Notes under the pieces: generated by a model
Told to the model about the DNA's origin: nothing
The model's input: only the letters and a program-made list of their open reading frames with translations
The model's database searches: none
Assembly: GCA_003481775.1 (NCBI GenBank)
Contig: QULU01000004.1
Location: forward strand, 1-64,000
Direction: 5' to 3'
DNA: 64,000 nt
Source of the DNA: Clostridiaceae bacterium OM02-2AC
Lineage (GTDB): Bacteria; Bacillota_I; Bacilli_A; Erysipelotrichales; Erysipelotrichaceae
In this document: positions 15,494 through 24,251 of the stretch, one piece after another
Numbering within the stretch: position 1 is the first letter of the stretch
Layout of the letters: every line of letters starts with the position of its first letter
Position numbers and translations under genes: made by a program

Positions 15494-17691
15494 TTTTTCT
15501 TCTGTCCTTTTTTCGTTACAAGGTTACGGTTTTTCTCTGTGGTCTGCTGGTTCTTCTGGACGGTCTGGGTCTGCTGAACCTTTGTCCTGCGGTCTTTGGT
15601 GTCATTCTGGCGTGTTTCCTGTGATACCACTTTTTCTACATTTTGCCTATGTACTAGCTGTGCAGACTGGGTCGCTTTTCTATCAGAAGTACCAGAAAAT
15701 AGCGGACGTTCTTTCACAGCCTTTGTCTTGACTGGCTCGCTTGCTTTAGAAGTCGGAGCTGTGGCAGGACGTTTGATTTCCTGCATTTTTTCACCACTCG
15801 GCTTTGAAATGGTTGAAGCTGTGGCTGGTCGCTCATGGGGACGGGTAGCTCCCTTTGTCGCTGATCCGTCAGCCTTTCGCTGTGCCTGCCTTGCTTCTTG
15901 TGCCTTTTGAAGCTCCATACGCTTGTCAGCGATATTTCGTCTATGCTGTTCCTGCTTTTCCAATCGTCCCGTCTGTCTGGACTGCTGTTCCTGCACCATG
16001 CCACGTTTAAAATCGGACACGCTGGATTTTGCTTTTTCCTTTGCGGAATACACCGCATAAGCGGTCTGTGTCGGTATATCCTTGATATTCTCTTTGACAG
16101 CGTTTGCCTTATCCTTGACCTTATTTTTCGTATCTAAGACAGCACCTACCTTTGAACCTGCACGCTGTCCCACGCTGGAAGTGGTATTGCCCCGATTTTC
16201 CTTAGAAGCTGTATTTTTTCTTTCTGTCCTCTTGCCAGCAACAGAACTTCCAGCCACCGCACCAGCTATACCGCCAGCCGTAACCGCACCAGCAAGCCGT
16301 CTTTCCATACGCCTAGCCCTATGTGCCAAGTATAGATATGGTCTGCGGAATATCCTGCGTCCCATGCTTTGACTGTCGCCAGCGTTCAAGGAGAACATAC
16401 TCATTAAATCGCCTAACTTCATGTAGATACCAGCGAAACATACTATCTGTAAGAACGCCACCATGAAAAACGGATAGTCTGTGGATATGTTATAAAACAT
16501 ACTGGAAATGCTGAACGCCACCGTTACAATGAGCGTTATTCCTGCCCGTGTCATTATGGTATTAAATACCCTCACGATTGCCTGCTTTGCCATGCTTTCA
16601 TAGCTCGGTATCATGGAAAGTAAAAAGCTGATAGGTAAAAACATAGCGAAGATAATAAAAAGTATCTGGCTAAACAACATCATACCCGTAAGCAAGAATA
16701 CAAATATCGTGATACCTAAGTTGAAGAACAAGAGGAAAAATACCATACCTAAACGGTTCACGACCTGCGGTATCGTCAGATTGTTGTTGTCGTTGTCCTC
16801 GATTTCTGTTTTCACGACTTCTTCTCTGGTTTTCCCGTCCTCGTCCTCTGGACTTGCCGATACGAGAGCTTCTACACGGTCTGCCCCGATTTCTTCTATA
16901 TTGGAATTTCCGAATTGCAGGAGTAGCCACGGCTGTTGTACTTGAATAGAAAACAGGCTGTCCCGTATCAAATCCACGCTGTCCTTGCCCTCGCTGTCAG
17001 AGTTTGGGAGCATGATTTTTGTTCCCAAGTCCAAAGAAGCGGTACTGATGTCTGATGAAAATTCATTTATCTTCTTGATGTAGTCGGGAGCGTAGGCAAT
17101 AAACGAAGCAGACAGCACGAACACAACAACAAAGTTGATAACGGCGTGAAGTGCCTTGCTGGTTTCCCGTTTGATAAGTCCCGTATAGGCAACATATAGT
17201 CCCACCACTAAGATAATGAGAAGCAGGAAACCAACATAGAAGCCCGTGGAAGAAAAACCGCTTGCGGTAACGCCTGCAAGGGTCTGTATGCTTTGTCCGA
17301 TACTATCTGCCATATCGTTAATAAAATCAAGTTTATAGGCTTCCTGCACCACATAGCCCGTTGCGTTAGATAAGTAAAGACTTATCGTCCAGACAAAGTT
17401 GGTAATACAGTAAAGCCCATACTGCACCGATTTTCCGATACCGTCCAGCCAGTTCCACGGCAACCACGCCCAGCTATTATCTACATAAAAATCAAGCTGG
17501 TAGTTGGAAAGCGGATATATGGAGTAAAGATTTTCAGTGTTTATCGTATCGTCCACAAGCCCCGTCGCATGAGCCACCGTCCCCAGAAGTGAAAGCAGGA
17601 TAAGGGAAAGTGCCGCGACGAACAGAGCCATTTTGAGAAAGTGGAGTATCTTCTTTTTTGTGAACGCACTTTTTATCCTTTCTTTCATCAC
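15490..17691 (-). CDS. VirB6-like channel membrane protein (ORF15)
   Basis: A 733-residue protein like Tn916 ORF15. The N-terminal two thirds hold a signal-like segment and about seven hydrophobic spans (for example 151-170, 186-205, 317-342, 343-365, 384-405); the last 250 residues are a hydrophilic, Lys/Arg/Gln/Thr-rich tail probably in the cytoplasm. In type IV secretion terms it is the VirB6 counterpart forming the inner-membrane passage. The ORF16 ATPase gene overlaps its start by four bases, so both are translated together. Confidence 0.92.
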   Translation of the reverse strand: MMKERIKSAFTKKKILHFLKMALFVAALSLILLSLLGTVAHATGLVDDTINTENLYSIYPLSNYQLDFYVDNSWAWLPWNWLDGIGKSVQYGLYCITNFVWTISLYLSNATGYVVQEAYKLDFINDMADSIGQSIQTLAGVTASGFSSTGFYVGFLLLIILVVGLYVAYTGLIKRETSKALHAVINFVVVFVLSASFIAYAPDYIKKINEFSSDISTASLDLGTKIMLPNSDSEGKDSVDLIRDSLFSIQVQQPWLLLQFGNSNIEEIGADRVEALVSASPEDEDGKTREEVVKTEIEDNDNNNLTIPQVVNRLGMVFFLLFFNLGITIFVFLLTGMMLFSQILFIIFAMFLPISFLLSMIPSYESMAKQAIVRVFNTIMTRAGITLIVTVAFSISSMFYNISTDYPFFMVAFLQIVCFAGIYMKLGDLMSMFSLNAGDSQSMGRRIFRRPYLYLAHRARRMERRLAGAVTAGGIAGAVAGSSVAGKRTERKNTASKENRGNTTSSVGQRAGSKVGAVLDTKNKVKDKANAVKENIKDIPTQTAYAVYSAKEKAKSSVSDFKRGMVQEQQSRQTGRLEKQEQHRRNIADKRMELQKAQEARQAQRKADGSATKGATRPHERPATASTISKPSGEKMQEIKRPATAPTSKASEPVKTKAVKERPLFSGTSDRKATQSAQLVHRQNVEKVVSQETRQNDTKDRRTKVQQTQTVQKNQQTTEKNRNLVTKKGQKKK

Positions 17692-20138
17692 TCCACCTCA
17701 TTTCTCTGTACGGGCGGTCTGGTATCAAAGGCGTGTAAGAGTTCTTCAAAGACGGGGTGTATCTGCACTACGCCGACACGCCCATATAAGTCCTGCAATA
17801 AACATTGTCCGTTCTCTAAATCTCGCAAGCGTTTCTGGTTGTTTTCGTCCTCTTTGTCGATACCGAAAAATTCTAAGGTCTGCTTTATCTCGTTGATGTC
17901 GGTACTTCTAAATGCGAATTTTAAGCCGATATTGTTTTTCAGACTTTCTTTTGACACGTCGCCAGAAGATTGTGTAACAAAATAAACGCCTGCCTGCATA
18001 GCTCGTCCAGCACGAACCAGCTTATTTGATAAGGTTTCGCCTTGTGCCACATTTAAGAACGCCCATGCTTCGTCCAAATCTACAATCTTAAAAATACTTC
18101 TGTCCGAATGGATAAAATCAAGGGCAAAGGTACTAATCACAATCAGCATAGACACCGATAATAATTCAATGGTCGTGTATTCCTCAAAAGTGGTATCTTT
18201 ATCTGGCAACACAAGGTCGGCTACTTGAATGATATTAAGCTGGTTATCCAGACTAATAGCATTTTCCACCGTTCCGTCCGAAAACAGCAGATGTGCAAAA
18301 TCATAGTCCGTGAAACTGTCGATATGGTCTGCGATATTTCTTGATACTGGTGTATCTTCACGGCGTAGCTCGTCTATCACATGGAGCAAGCCCCGACTGT
18401 CGCTCTGAGTAACGGAACGTACCGCCTTACGAAGTACGGGGAATTTTTCGCCGTCCCTAGAGGAAATACCCGTAAGGAATGTCAAGATGTCGATTGCCAG
18501 ACTTTCAGCGTCTTTCACATTCTTCATAATCACAAACGGGTCAAGAAGTCCTGCATTGTCCTTGTCGCTGGTAAGATTAACGATATTGATTTCATGGGCG
18601 ATTTCTGGGAGCGTTTCTTTCCAGTTGCCACGCTCTGATTTTGGGTCTAAGATAACCGCTTGTCCCCCAAAAAGAACAGAGTAATACACAAGAAGATTGT
18701 TGCAGAACGACTTTCCACCGCCAAGCGAACCGACAAAAGCAGACGCTAACGCATTGGTAACAGTACCCTTAATTCCTTGACTGGCAAGAGAGGGCTGTAA
18801 ATACACATTTCTTCCCGTATCAACGGAATAGCCGATATAGATACCCGACATTTCGCCTAACTGCTGTGTCGCACCAAAGCCAAGTCCAGCTAAAAAATCA
18901 CTTTTGACATACTGCACATAGTCGTTGATATATCGCTTGCTGGCAGGGAGAAATTCAGAGTGAAGCCCCAGCATATCCCCAGCAGGACGTACCAATTTCA
19001 CATTCAAATCGTCATAAAAATCTTTGACCTCATTACAACGGCGTTTCAGTTCGTCCAAATCATCAGCAGACACACGGATAACATAAGAGAGCTTATACAT
19101 ACTTTCTTTTGTCTGGTCTAAATCCGTTTCCAGCTCGTCCACGCTGTCTAAAGCGTCCACCACATTTGAACTGGTTTCACTTCCTGCCTGATAAGCGTGA
19201 TTGTCTAAATCTTTCAATTCCTTTTTCTTGTTGCGGACAGTTGTTAATGCTTTTCGGTTCTCCACGATTTCTACATTCATGGAAGTATCAACGGGGAATG
19301 TGAATTGTTGTTGTTGGAAATAGAAGATTTCACTTGACGGAAAATCAAGCTCGCCCACAATCGCATTGACGGTAAAGTAGGACACATAGCTTTCCTTGTC
19401 CTCATGTTCCAATCGTAAATATCGCTGGCTTTCTTCAATCACACACCTTGTTGGACGGATAAGGTCGTAGTATTTTATCAGCGTTTCTTTCTTGTAGTTC
19501 TTCTTTGGTAGCTGGTGCTCATAATCTTCATAGGCGATACCGTCCCTGCCGTAAAGATGTTCCATGAGATACCCAAAATCATTGATTTCCAAGCGACGCA
19601 CCTTGAAGCGACGGGAGATTTTATTTTCCAGCAACTTTTCCATTTTCATGTAACGGTTGATTTCATCATTTGGCATGGAAACAAAGTCATTCATCAGCGT
19701 GTGGTTCACTTCATGGAGAAATTCTTTGAATGTCAGCCACGCCGATTTTTTGATGTTTTTCAGATTGAACTGTTCTTCCGTTACCATGAGCTTAAAGCCA
19801 AGAAAAAAGCGGTAGTCCACTTGATTGTCCCCAATCATAGATACTAACGCTTCGGTCTGTTCGTCTATCTTCTTAACTGCCACCTCTCGAAGTTTTCCCG
19901 TAACCAATTTCTTTGACTGCTCCTGCATACTGCGGATTGAACTTTCCGTGGCAATCTGCAAGGCATGGATTTTACCCTCACGAGATTGTGCGATTAGCTG
20001 GCGAAAGCTGTCATGCACGATAAATTTCTGCTCTGCGGATAAGAAAGAATAGTTGTACGGTATCAGCTCATAATAAGCGAATACCTCATTGTCCTTGTTC
20101 CATACAAGATTGTTATCAATATATTTAATCGGGAACAT
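17688..20138 (-). CDS. VirB4-like conjugation ATPase (ORF16)
   Basis: An 816-residue ATPase of the VirB4/TraC family, like Tn916 ORF16. Walker A is GSLGGGKSF at 470-478 and Walker B KIVDLDEAW at 684-692; a later conserved stretch GVYFVTQSSGDVSKESL matches the RAVT-type region. The N-terminal half is the family's CagE/TrbE-like domain. It powers channel assembly or substrate movement at the inner membrane. It overlaps the start of the VirB6-like gene and the end of ORF17. Confidence 0.96.
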   Translation of the reverse strand: MFPIKYIDNNLVWNKDNEVFAYYELIPYNYSFLSAEQKFIVHDSFRQLIAQSREGKIHALQIATESSIRSMQEQSKKLVTGKLREVAVKKIDEQTEALVSMIGDNQVDYRFFLGFKLMVTEEQFNLKNIKKSAWLTFKEFLHEVNHTLMNDFVSMPNDEINRYMKMEKLLENKISRRFKVRRLEINDFGYLMEHLYGRDGIAYEDYEHQLPKKNYKKETLIKYYDLIRPTRCVIEESQRYLRLEHEDKESYVSYFTVNAIVGELDFPSSEIFYFQQQQFTFPVDTSMNVEIVENRKALTTVRNKKKELKDLDNHAYQAGSETSSNVVDALDSVDELETDLDQTKESMYKLSYVIRVSADDLDELKRRCNEVKDFYDDLNVKLVRPAGDMLGLHSEFLPASKRYINDYVQYVKSDFLAGLGFGATQQLGEMSGIYIGYSVDTGRNVYLQPSLASQGIKGTVTNALASAFVGSLGGGKSFCNNLLVYYSVLFGGQAVILDPKSERGNWKETLPEIAHEINIVNLTSDKDNAGLLDPFVIMKNVKDAESLAIDILTFLTGISSRDGEKFPVLRKAVRSVTQSDSRGLLHVIDELRREDTPVSRNIADHIDSFTDYDFAHLLFSDGTVENAISLDNQLNIIQVADLVLPDKDTTFEEYTTIELLSVSMLIVISTFALDFIHSDRSIFKIVDLDEAWAFLNVAQGETLSNKLVRAGRAMQAGVYFVTQSSGDVSKESLKNNIGLKFAFRSTDINEIKQTLEFFGIDKEDENNQKRLRDLENGQCLLQDLYGRVGVVQIHPVFEELLHAFDTRPPVQRNEVE

Positions 20139-20514
20139 AACTCACACTCCTTACTGCCGTGATTGTTTCGTTGAATATCTGCTTATCCAGTTTTACGGCT
20201 TTTCCTGCATAAGTGATTTTGGGTCGCAACGCATAGGTTATCTGTGATTTCAAAAAGCTGTACGGCTTCTTTCCGTCAAAGGTTTTCTGCGACATGAACC
20301 AAGTGAGAGCTACGGGTATACCGAAGTATTTTAGAAATGCTCCCTCAATCATGGAAAGTGGGGGCATATTCCCAAACAGAATGATGATAAATTCTGTAAT
20401 TACAAACCATGTAATCTGTGTAAAGGTAACAGGAAAGGGTAAGTTAAAGTCATTGATTGCATACAAGACTTTTTCTACATTCCAGATACCCGTGTAGCTT
20501 CTAATCTTTTTCAA
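20125..20514 (-). CDS. TcpE-family conjugation protein (ORF17)
   Basis: A 129-residue TcpE protein like Tn916 ORF17, with two adjacent membrane spans at about residues 28-68 and a basic C-terminal half. In related systems TcpE supports localisation of the channel proteins. The start is TTG with AAAGGAG ten bases upstream. Its end overlaps the VirB4-like gene by 14 bases. The stop codon of a small upstream frame overlaps this TTG. Confidence 0.9.
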   Translation of the reverse strand: MKKIRSYTGIWNVEKVLYAINDFNLPFPVTFTQITWFVITEFIIILFGNMPPLSMIEGAFLKYFGIPVALTWFMSQKTFDGKKPYSFLKSQITYALRPKITYAGKAVKLDKQIFNETITAVRSVSYVPD

Positions 20515-20702
20515 GTTCTTTCAACTCCTTTCTTTGTTCCTGCCGTGTCCCTCACGGCATAGTGGTATCCCCTTGTGGGATTTCGTAAGTTTCTAAATGG
20601 AAAAGGACAGCCATGTTTCAGACTGTCCCTTAAAGAGAAATTCACTGTCAGTAGCAACAATGCTTGTTGCTGATCTTCCAGCGTTAATATGGTATCTCGC
20701 AT
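20511..20702 (-). CDS. Doubtful small frame between ardA and orf17
   Basis: A 63-residue frame (MRDTILTLEDQQQALLLL...) fills the gap between ardA and orf17, overlaps the ardA end and stops with TGA on the orf17 TTG start. That coupling argues for translation. Against it, the DNA holds two strong hairpins, TGCCGTG/CACGGCA near 20550 and GGACAG/CTGTCC near 20605, the second followed by T-rich DNA on the minus strand, so the stretch may be an RNA regulatory spacer. Confidence 0.3.
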   Translation of the reverse strand: MRDTILTLEDQQQALLLLTVNFSLRDSLKHGCPFPFRNLRNPTRGYHYAVRDTAGTKKGVERT

Positions 20703-21196
20703 ATACCACGGCTTGTCGCAATGAAGCAACCGCTCATATCCAAATCTCGCCCGTAGGCTTCATAGTCAATGTAGTTTTGCAAACTAGAGGGAATATCGCC
20801 AAGTGCCTGCAATTCGTCTATGTAGTAGTAGGCAACGTCCGTCATAGTATCACAGTCTGGATAAAAATAAATATCGTCCTTGTGTTCCACGACTTCTTCC
20901 AGCGTCCCGTAGTGGCTGATAAACTCGTCCAGACAATCTACGATATAGTCGGGAAGTTCCTCTATCATTTCATACATCTCATTGAGTTCATCAATAGAAA
21001 TATATTCGCCAATCGCAATAGGGAAGTTGTCGGTATCATGGATAGCGTATTCTTCGTACTGTTCGTTCAAGCCGATTTTTTCTTTCACATCTTCCTCGTC
21101 AATAGGGAAAGAGAACCAAGCACCGACTAAATACCCCTCATTGTATTTACCAAGATTTGCAATATAAACCGCCATATCATCAATCATAAGCACCAC
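20684..21196 (-). CDS. ardA: Antirestriction protein ArdA (ORF18)
   Basis: A 170-residue ArdA very similar to Tn916 ORF18. ArdA is an acidic, elongated dimer that mimics bent B-DNA and blocks type I restriction enzymes on entry to a new host. Visible family blocks: MAVYIANLGKYNEG, GAWFSFPIDEEDV, a strongly acidic middle (EYEEYAIHDTDNFPI), and DIPSSLQNYIDYEAYGRDLD. The first ATG or an internal one (MDD..., about residue 7) could be used. A second ArdA homologue lies 8 bp upstream. Confidence 0.95.
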   Translation of the reverse strand: MVLMIDDMAVYIANLGKYNEGYLVGAWFSFPIDEEDVKEKIGLNEQYEEYAIHDTDNFPIAIGEYISIDELNEMYEMIEELPDYIVDCLDEFISHYGTLEEVVEHKDDIYFYPDCDTMTDVAYYYIDELQALGDIPSSLQNYIDYEAYGRDLDMSGCFIATSRGICEIPY

Positions 21197-21204
21197 CTCT
21201 TTTC

Positions 21205-21708
21205 TTACTCTGGCAGTTCAAAAATACCATGTTCTGTCACTAAAAATTTCCCGTGTTCCTGCAAGTGAGAAGCGTAGGCTTCAAAGTCAAAATAGTATGC
21301 TTGACAGTCCTCGGACAGATGTTTGAACGTCGGGTCATTCATCAGCTTTTGCCTTGCAACATCAATCATGCTTTTGCATTCGGGATAAACGGTAATCACG
21401 TTCCTGCAATTATAAAGTGCTTCTAAACTTTCAAACACGGTATGAAGCGTTATATATTCTTCCTGCATGTCAGCGGAAAGCTGGCGGTACATAAAATCTA
21501 ATTCGTTGAGCTGATACACGCTTGTATGTTCGTGGACTTCATCAGCAAAGGGCAGTACCTTTTCGATAATGCGGTACTCTTGACTTTCTGCACCGACACC
21601 TAATTTTTCTTCAAACTCGGCAACATCTATCGGCAAGTCGAGCCAGTATGCTGTTGTTTCTTCGCCAGTTGTTCCGCCCGTTTCCACCAGCACCCTTGTT
21701 TCCTGCAT
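21205..21708 (-). CDS. Second, divergent ArdA-like antirestriction protein
   Basis: A 167-residue paralogue of ArdA: same length, same acidic three-domain pattern and a related C-terminal block (CQAYYFDFEAYASHLQEHG, then FLVTEHGIFELPE). Sequence similarity to the first ArdA is modest, so this is an old duplication or separate acquisition. It probably widens the range of restriction enzymes resisted. Its 5' end overlaps the upstream 98-residue gene by 82 bases in another frame, and it is followed 8 bp later by ardA. Confidence 0.85.
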   Translation of the reverse strand: MQETRVLVETGGTTGEETTAYWLDLPIDVAEFEEKLGVGAESQEYRIIEKVLPFADEVHEHTSVYQLNELDFMYRQLSADMQEEYITLHTVFESLEALYNCRNVITVYPECKSMIDVARQKLMNDPTFKHLSEDCQAYYFDFEAYASHLQEHGKFLVTEHGIFELPE

Positions 21709-21923
21709 TGTTCCTCACGTCCTTTCTGTTGTTTCATCACATCTTTTAAGGTTTGGTATGAGATACCAAACACATACTTTGAAAAATCTTCTAACTGTTT
21801 TTCTTCGTAGTCGGCAATGTTCAGTTGCTTCATTTCATGCCACACCTTACGCTTGTAAAAGGGCAGGTCTGAAATGTTTTCACAGCTAACCTTTTCCTGC
21901 ATATCCTTAAAAATATCGTTCAT
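21627..21923 (-). CDS. Small unknown conjugation-region protein
   Basis: A 98-residue protein, basic and Gln/Lys-rich at the C-terminus, helical in character, with no membrane span. The ATG has TTGGAGTGATGTA before it, giving a GGAG site. Its last 27 codons overlap the start of the ArdA-like gene. Similar small genes occur at this position in Tn916 relatives without a known function. The conserved hairpin repeat at 21951-22018 lies in its 5' leader. Confidence 0.6.
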   Translation of the reverse strand: MNDIFKDMQEKVSCENISDLPFYKRKVWHEMKQLNIADYEEKQLEDFSKYVFGISYQTLKDVMKQQKGREEQCRKQGCWWKRAEQLAKKQQHTGSTCR

Positions 21924-21950
21924 TACATCACTCCAATCTAATTTTTAGGT

Positions 21951-22018
21951 AAGAAAAAAGCAGTCAATCCTAAGACTAACTGCTTTGTGTATATGGATAT
22001 GAAATTGTCAAGCTGGAA
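21951..22018. repeat. Leader/terminator repeat, copy A
   Basis: Arms AAGCAGTCA (21958-21966) and TAACTGCTT (21977-21985) form a hairpin with six A before it, giving T6 on the minus strand; the sequence continues with a conserved ATGGATATGAAATTGTCAA. About 90 percent of 68 positions match copy B at 25670-25737. It separates the GNAT cargo gene from the gene at 21923 and would act as terminator or attenuator. Confidence 0.75.
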
Positions 22019-22029
22019 GTTATCTCTTA

Positions 22030-22407
22030 TTATCCCTTATTTATCATGTAAGATTGTAAGCTTTTTTGACAGCCGTTCTTTTCATAAAACTTCTCTGCTT
22101 CTGGTTGAGAACCGAAATATAACATTGTAGGTGTATTGTCTTTTGCAAGTTGAAGAAGTTTACTTCCAATACCCTGTTTTTGATATTGAGGAAGAACAAG
22201 TAGCTCTGTAATTGTTCCAAAATAGTAACCATCGGAAAGAATACGCAAACACCCTACTAACTTTTTATTGTCATAGGCTGTTATGTTTAGTGTTTTAGAT
22301 AATGCTTGCCTTGTTTGTTCCATATCATAATCGCCCTGCCATACTTGATTGACAAAAGAAATAAACATTGATGCATCAAGGTTTTTATCATCTACTTTGT
22401 AGTCCAT
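22030..22407 (-). CDS. GNAT-family acetyltransferase (cargo)
   Basis: A 125-residue single-domain GNAT protein. The acetyl-CoA loop is visible as LPQYQKQGIGSKLLQLA (about residues 76-92), preceded by the typical LVGCLRILSDGYYFGTITELLV strands. Substrate unknown. It is inserted alone between the ORF19-like gene and the 98-residue gene, breaking the order known from Tn916, and is closed off by the hairpin repeat copy A. GGAGG lies seven bases before the ATG. Its AT content is higher than that of the conjugation genes around it. Confidence 0.9.
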   Translation of the reverse strand: MDYKVDDKNLDASMFISFVNQVWQGDYDMEQTRQALSKTLNITAYDNKKLVGCLRILSDGYYFGTITELLVLPQYQKQGIGSKLLQLAKDNTPTMLYFGSQPEAEKFYEKNGCQKSLQSYMINKG

Positions 22408-22487
22408 TATTGTTCCTCCAACTTCTAATTTGTTGCTTTCTTCATATCCATATCATACCATTTCTACACTCACACTACAATAAAATT

Positions 22488-22709
22488 TTATGCACCGATA
22501 ATCTTGTTGAACAGCTCTAACAATACGTCTTTCACACCGCCAGCGTTGAATACCAAGCCAACGGCAACAAGAGCAACTACCAAGAAGCCGATAAGTTTTG
22601 AAAACTCACGCTTAAAACCTAAGTAGATACCGATAACCACAATCGCCATAAGCACTAAACTCTGTGCGTTGCTTAAAAACCAAGTGTATAAATTTTGTCC
22701 AAAATTCAT
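22488..22709 (-). CDS. Small membrane conjugation protein (ORF19-type)
   Basis: A 73-residue protein almost matching the Tn916 small protein that begins MNFGQNLYTWFLSNAQSLVL. Two membrane spans at about residues 14-29 and 36-56 with a GIYLGFKREFSKLIGF connector. In the TcpB/VirB2-like position, it is a likely channel component. The DUF3789 gene's stop directly abuts its ATG. Confidence 0.88.
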   Translation of the reverse strand: MNFGQNLYTWFLSNAQSLVLMAIVVIGIYLGFKREFSKLIGFLVVALVAVGLVFNAGGVKDVLLELFNKIIGA

Positions 22710-22844
22710 TTAATGTTCCTCTCTTTCTTTGATTTCTTCCATACATCTGTCAGCTTCTTTGCCGACAGTTAAAATGCACATCAAGACTACGCCGATACCC
22801 ATTCCCAGAGATACCAGCAGTAAGTCTTTCAATAATTCCCACAT
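22710..22844 (-). CDS. DUF3789-type small membrane protein
   Basis: A 44-residue protein, MWELLKDLLL..., with a single span around residues 8-26 (LLLVSLGMGIGVVLMCIL) and a charged C-terminus ending EEIKEREEH. This matches the short DUF3789 proteins encoded between relaxase and the ORF19-type gene in Tn916-like elements. The stop abuts the next ATG, and it begins 6 bases after the relaxase stop, whose end provides AAGGAGTGATG as ribosome site. Confidence 0.75.
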   Translation of the reverse strand: MWELLKDLLLVSLGMGIGVVLMCILTVGKEADRCMEEIKEREEH

Positions 22845-22850
22845 TTTTCA

Positions 22851-24050
22851 TCACTCCTTTACTTTGGCAACCATTTCTTCAACCGTGGCTGTCTGTTGCT
22901 TGATTATCTGGTGGTGTCGCTCGGTCAGTTTTGCCTGCTTCTCAATCGTTTCCAGATACTCCGTCTGATTGTCCTTGTCTATCTGTTTCAACATCTTCAA
23001 GGTCGGTGCAACCTGCCTTTGTAGCCAGTTAAGTGTACGTTCTAACGTGTACGGCTCTGGTTTTGTTGTCAGCTTTATAGGTGGTCGCCCCTCGCCAATG
23101 AACCAAGCCCAGCGTACATTTGTTTTCCAGTCGCTTTTTCGCTTGTCTGGTTCTTTATCAGCAAAGCGGATATACTGGTTGATAATAGAAAATGCTGTCT
23201 GTTCTGCGTCATAATGTGTCAGCAGTTCCACAACAGCATAATAGGCACGTTCATTTTTCAAACGTATCTCAAATCTATTTTTTATGGGGACTTCTTCAAT
23301 CGGTATGCCAAGTTTTGCGTACTGTTCGTAATTCTTTTCATAACAGCAGAAGTATACTTCACTTGAAAATGAACCGATATACAACGTGTGTCCCATACCG
23401 TATTTATCCGTTTCGTTATGCTTTACCAGTTCCCCAGAACCATAGCTTTTGAAAGAACGGAATTTAGAAATACATTCCTCATTCTCGCATTTTCGTATCA
23501 GCTCTGGAATATCAAGTAAACCCGTTCGGTCATTGATTGCCAAATCAAGACGTTTCATCACACCGCCCTCAACCAATGCGTCCGTGAAGAAGTCATACCA
23601 ACTTCGCTCTTGTGCCAGCAGATAACTTTCAAACTGACGACAGCCTTTGCCTTTGAGTTCTAGCAGGACACCTTTTTCCTCGTCCTGCGATACATACACA
23701 AACACATCTCCGATATGATAATGCTCGGTGTATTTATAATGTCCGTAATCTTCGTGAAGCATATAGTCGATATTGAGCTTTAATATATCCTTGATGATAT
23801 GCTTTATATCCATTGTGGGAAAACGGATACGCACATAATCAAACAGCAGGAACATGGGATTGTCGGGATTGAATTTTTCCACCGCTTCTAAAAGCGTATG
23901 TTTCATGTCCTCAGTCAGCGTTACCTTTCCTGCTTCGATACGGCTCAAATGTTCACGGCTGATATTTGCCATGATTGCAAGCCTTGTCTGCGATACGCTG
24001 TATGCACAGCGTTTCTCTTTCAAGGCGGTTAAAAAATCAGTTTCATTCAG
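22851..24050 (-). CDS. mobT: MobT relaxase / Rep_trans family (ORF20)
   Basis: The relaxase of the element: it nicks oriT and, in this family, also starts rolling-circle replication. An N-terminal helix-turn-helix (SVSQTRLAIMANISREHLSR) is followed by the Rep_trans catalytic domain, with DYMLHEDYGHYKYT and VMKRLDLAINDRTG (metal-binding acidic residues) and the YEKNYEQYAKLG segment holding candidate active-site tyrosines. Homologues begin NETDFLTALKEKR; that part is in frame here, but the first usable codon is CTG at 24050 (GGGGGT seven bases upstream), otherwise TTG at 24023. No ATG is available, so weak initiation may limit relaxase amounts. Confidence 0.9.
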   Translation of the reverse strand: MNETDFLTALKEKRCAYSVSQTRLAIMANISREHLSRIEAGKVTLTEDMKHTLLEAVEKFNPDNPMFLLFDYVRIRFPTMDIKHIIKDILKLNIDYMLHEDYGHYKYTEHYHIGDVFVYVSQDEEKGVLLELKGKGCRQFESYLLAQERSWYDFFTDALVEGGVMKRLDLAINDRTGLLDIPELIRKCENEECISKFRSFKSYGSGELVKHNETDKYGMGHTLYIGSFSSEVYFCCYEKNYEQYAKLGIPIEEVPIKNRFEIRLKNERAYYAVVELLTHYDAEQTAFSIINQYIRFADKEPDKRKSDWKTNVRWAWFIGEGRPPIKLTTKPEPYTLERTLNWLQRQVAPTLKMLKQIDKDNQTEYLETIEKQAKLTERHHQIIKQQTATVEEMVAKVKE

Positions 24051-24067
24051 TTGTCATACCCCCAATC

Positions 24068-24110
24068 GTGATAATTTTGTGATATTGTGATAATTTCAAG
24101 GTTTTATCAC
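24068..24110. repeat. GTGATAA repeats in front of mobT
   Basis: GTGATAA at 24068-24074, GTGATAT at 24079-24085, GTGATAA at 24087-24093 and the inverted copy TTATCAC at 24104-24110. The repeats lie between the mobT start and oriT, where a binding site for MobT's own helix-turn-helix, acting in oriT recognition or autoregulation, would be expected. Confidence 0.55.
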
Positions 24111-24187
24111 AAAAGGCGAAATGTACGAAAAACCCTTATTCCATGCGGTCTTGCAAAGGTTTTTGTGGAAGTTTCCGCCGTAATTGT

Positions 24188-24246
24188 GCCCCTCTGTTAG
24201 ATAATGAGGGGCTTGTTTCTGCTGGCGTGGCTGACGCCACACCAGC
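24188..24246. other. oriT: Probable origin of transfer (oriT)
   Basis: The region between mobT and tcpA is where oriT lies in Tn916. On the minus strand GCCCCTC and GAGGGGC frame ATTATCTAACA (24188-24212), the same layout as the known ICEBs1 nick region, where CTAACAG is also followed by a G run. Adjacent GCTGGCGTGGC/GCCACACCAGC (24221-24246) forms an 11-bp hairpin with one mismatch. The exact nick position is inferred from the relative. Confidence 0.75.
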
Positions 24247-24251
24247 AACGG

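Noticed and set aside
22019..22460. ATATGGATATGAA inverted pair around the GNAT gene as terminal repeats of a mobile cassette
   Set aside because: Only about 13 bp match, the right copy lies within the gene's own promoter region, and the second cargo block lacks a matching right end.
21951..22480. The GNAT gene with its hairpin as an integron-like gene cassette
   Set aside because: No integron integrase or attC-like core sites are seen, and the matching repeat at 25670 precedes tcpA as part of its leader, so a cassette mechanism is not supported.
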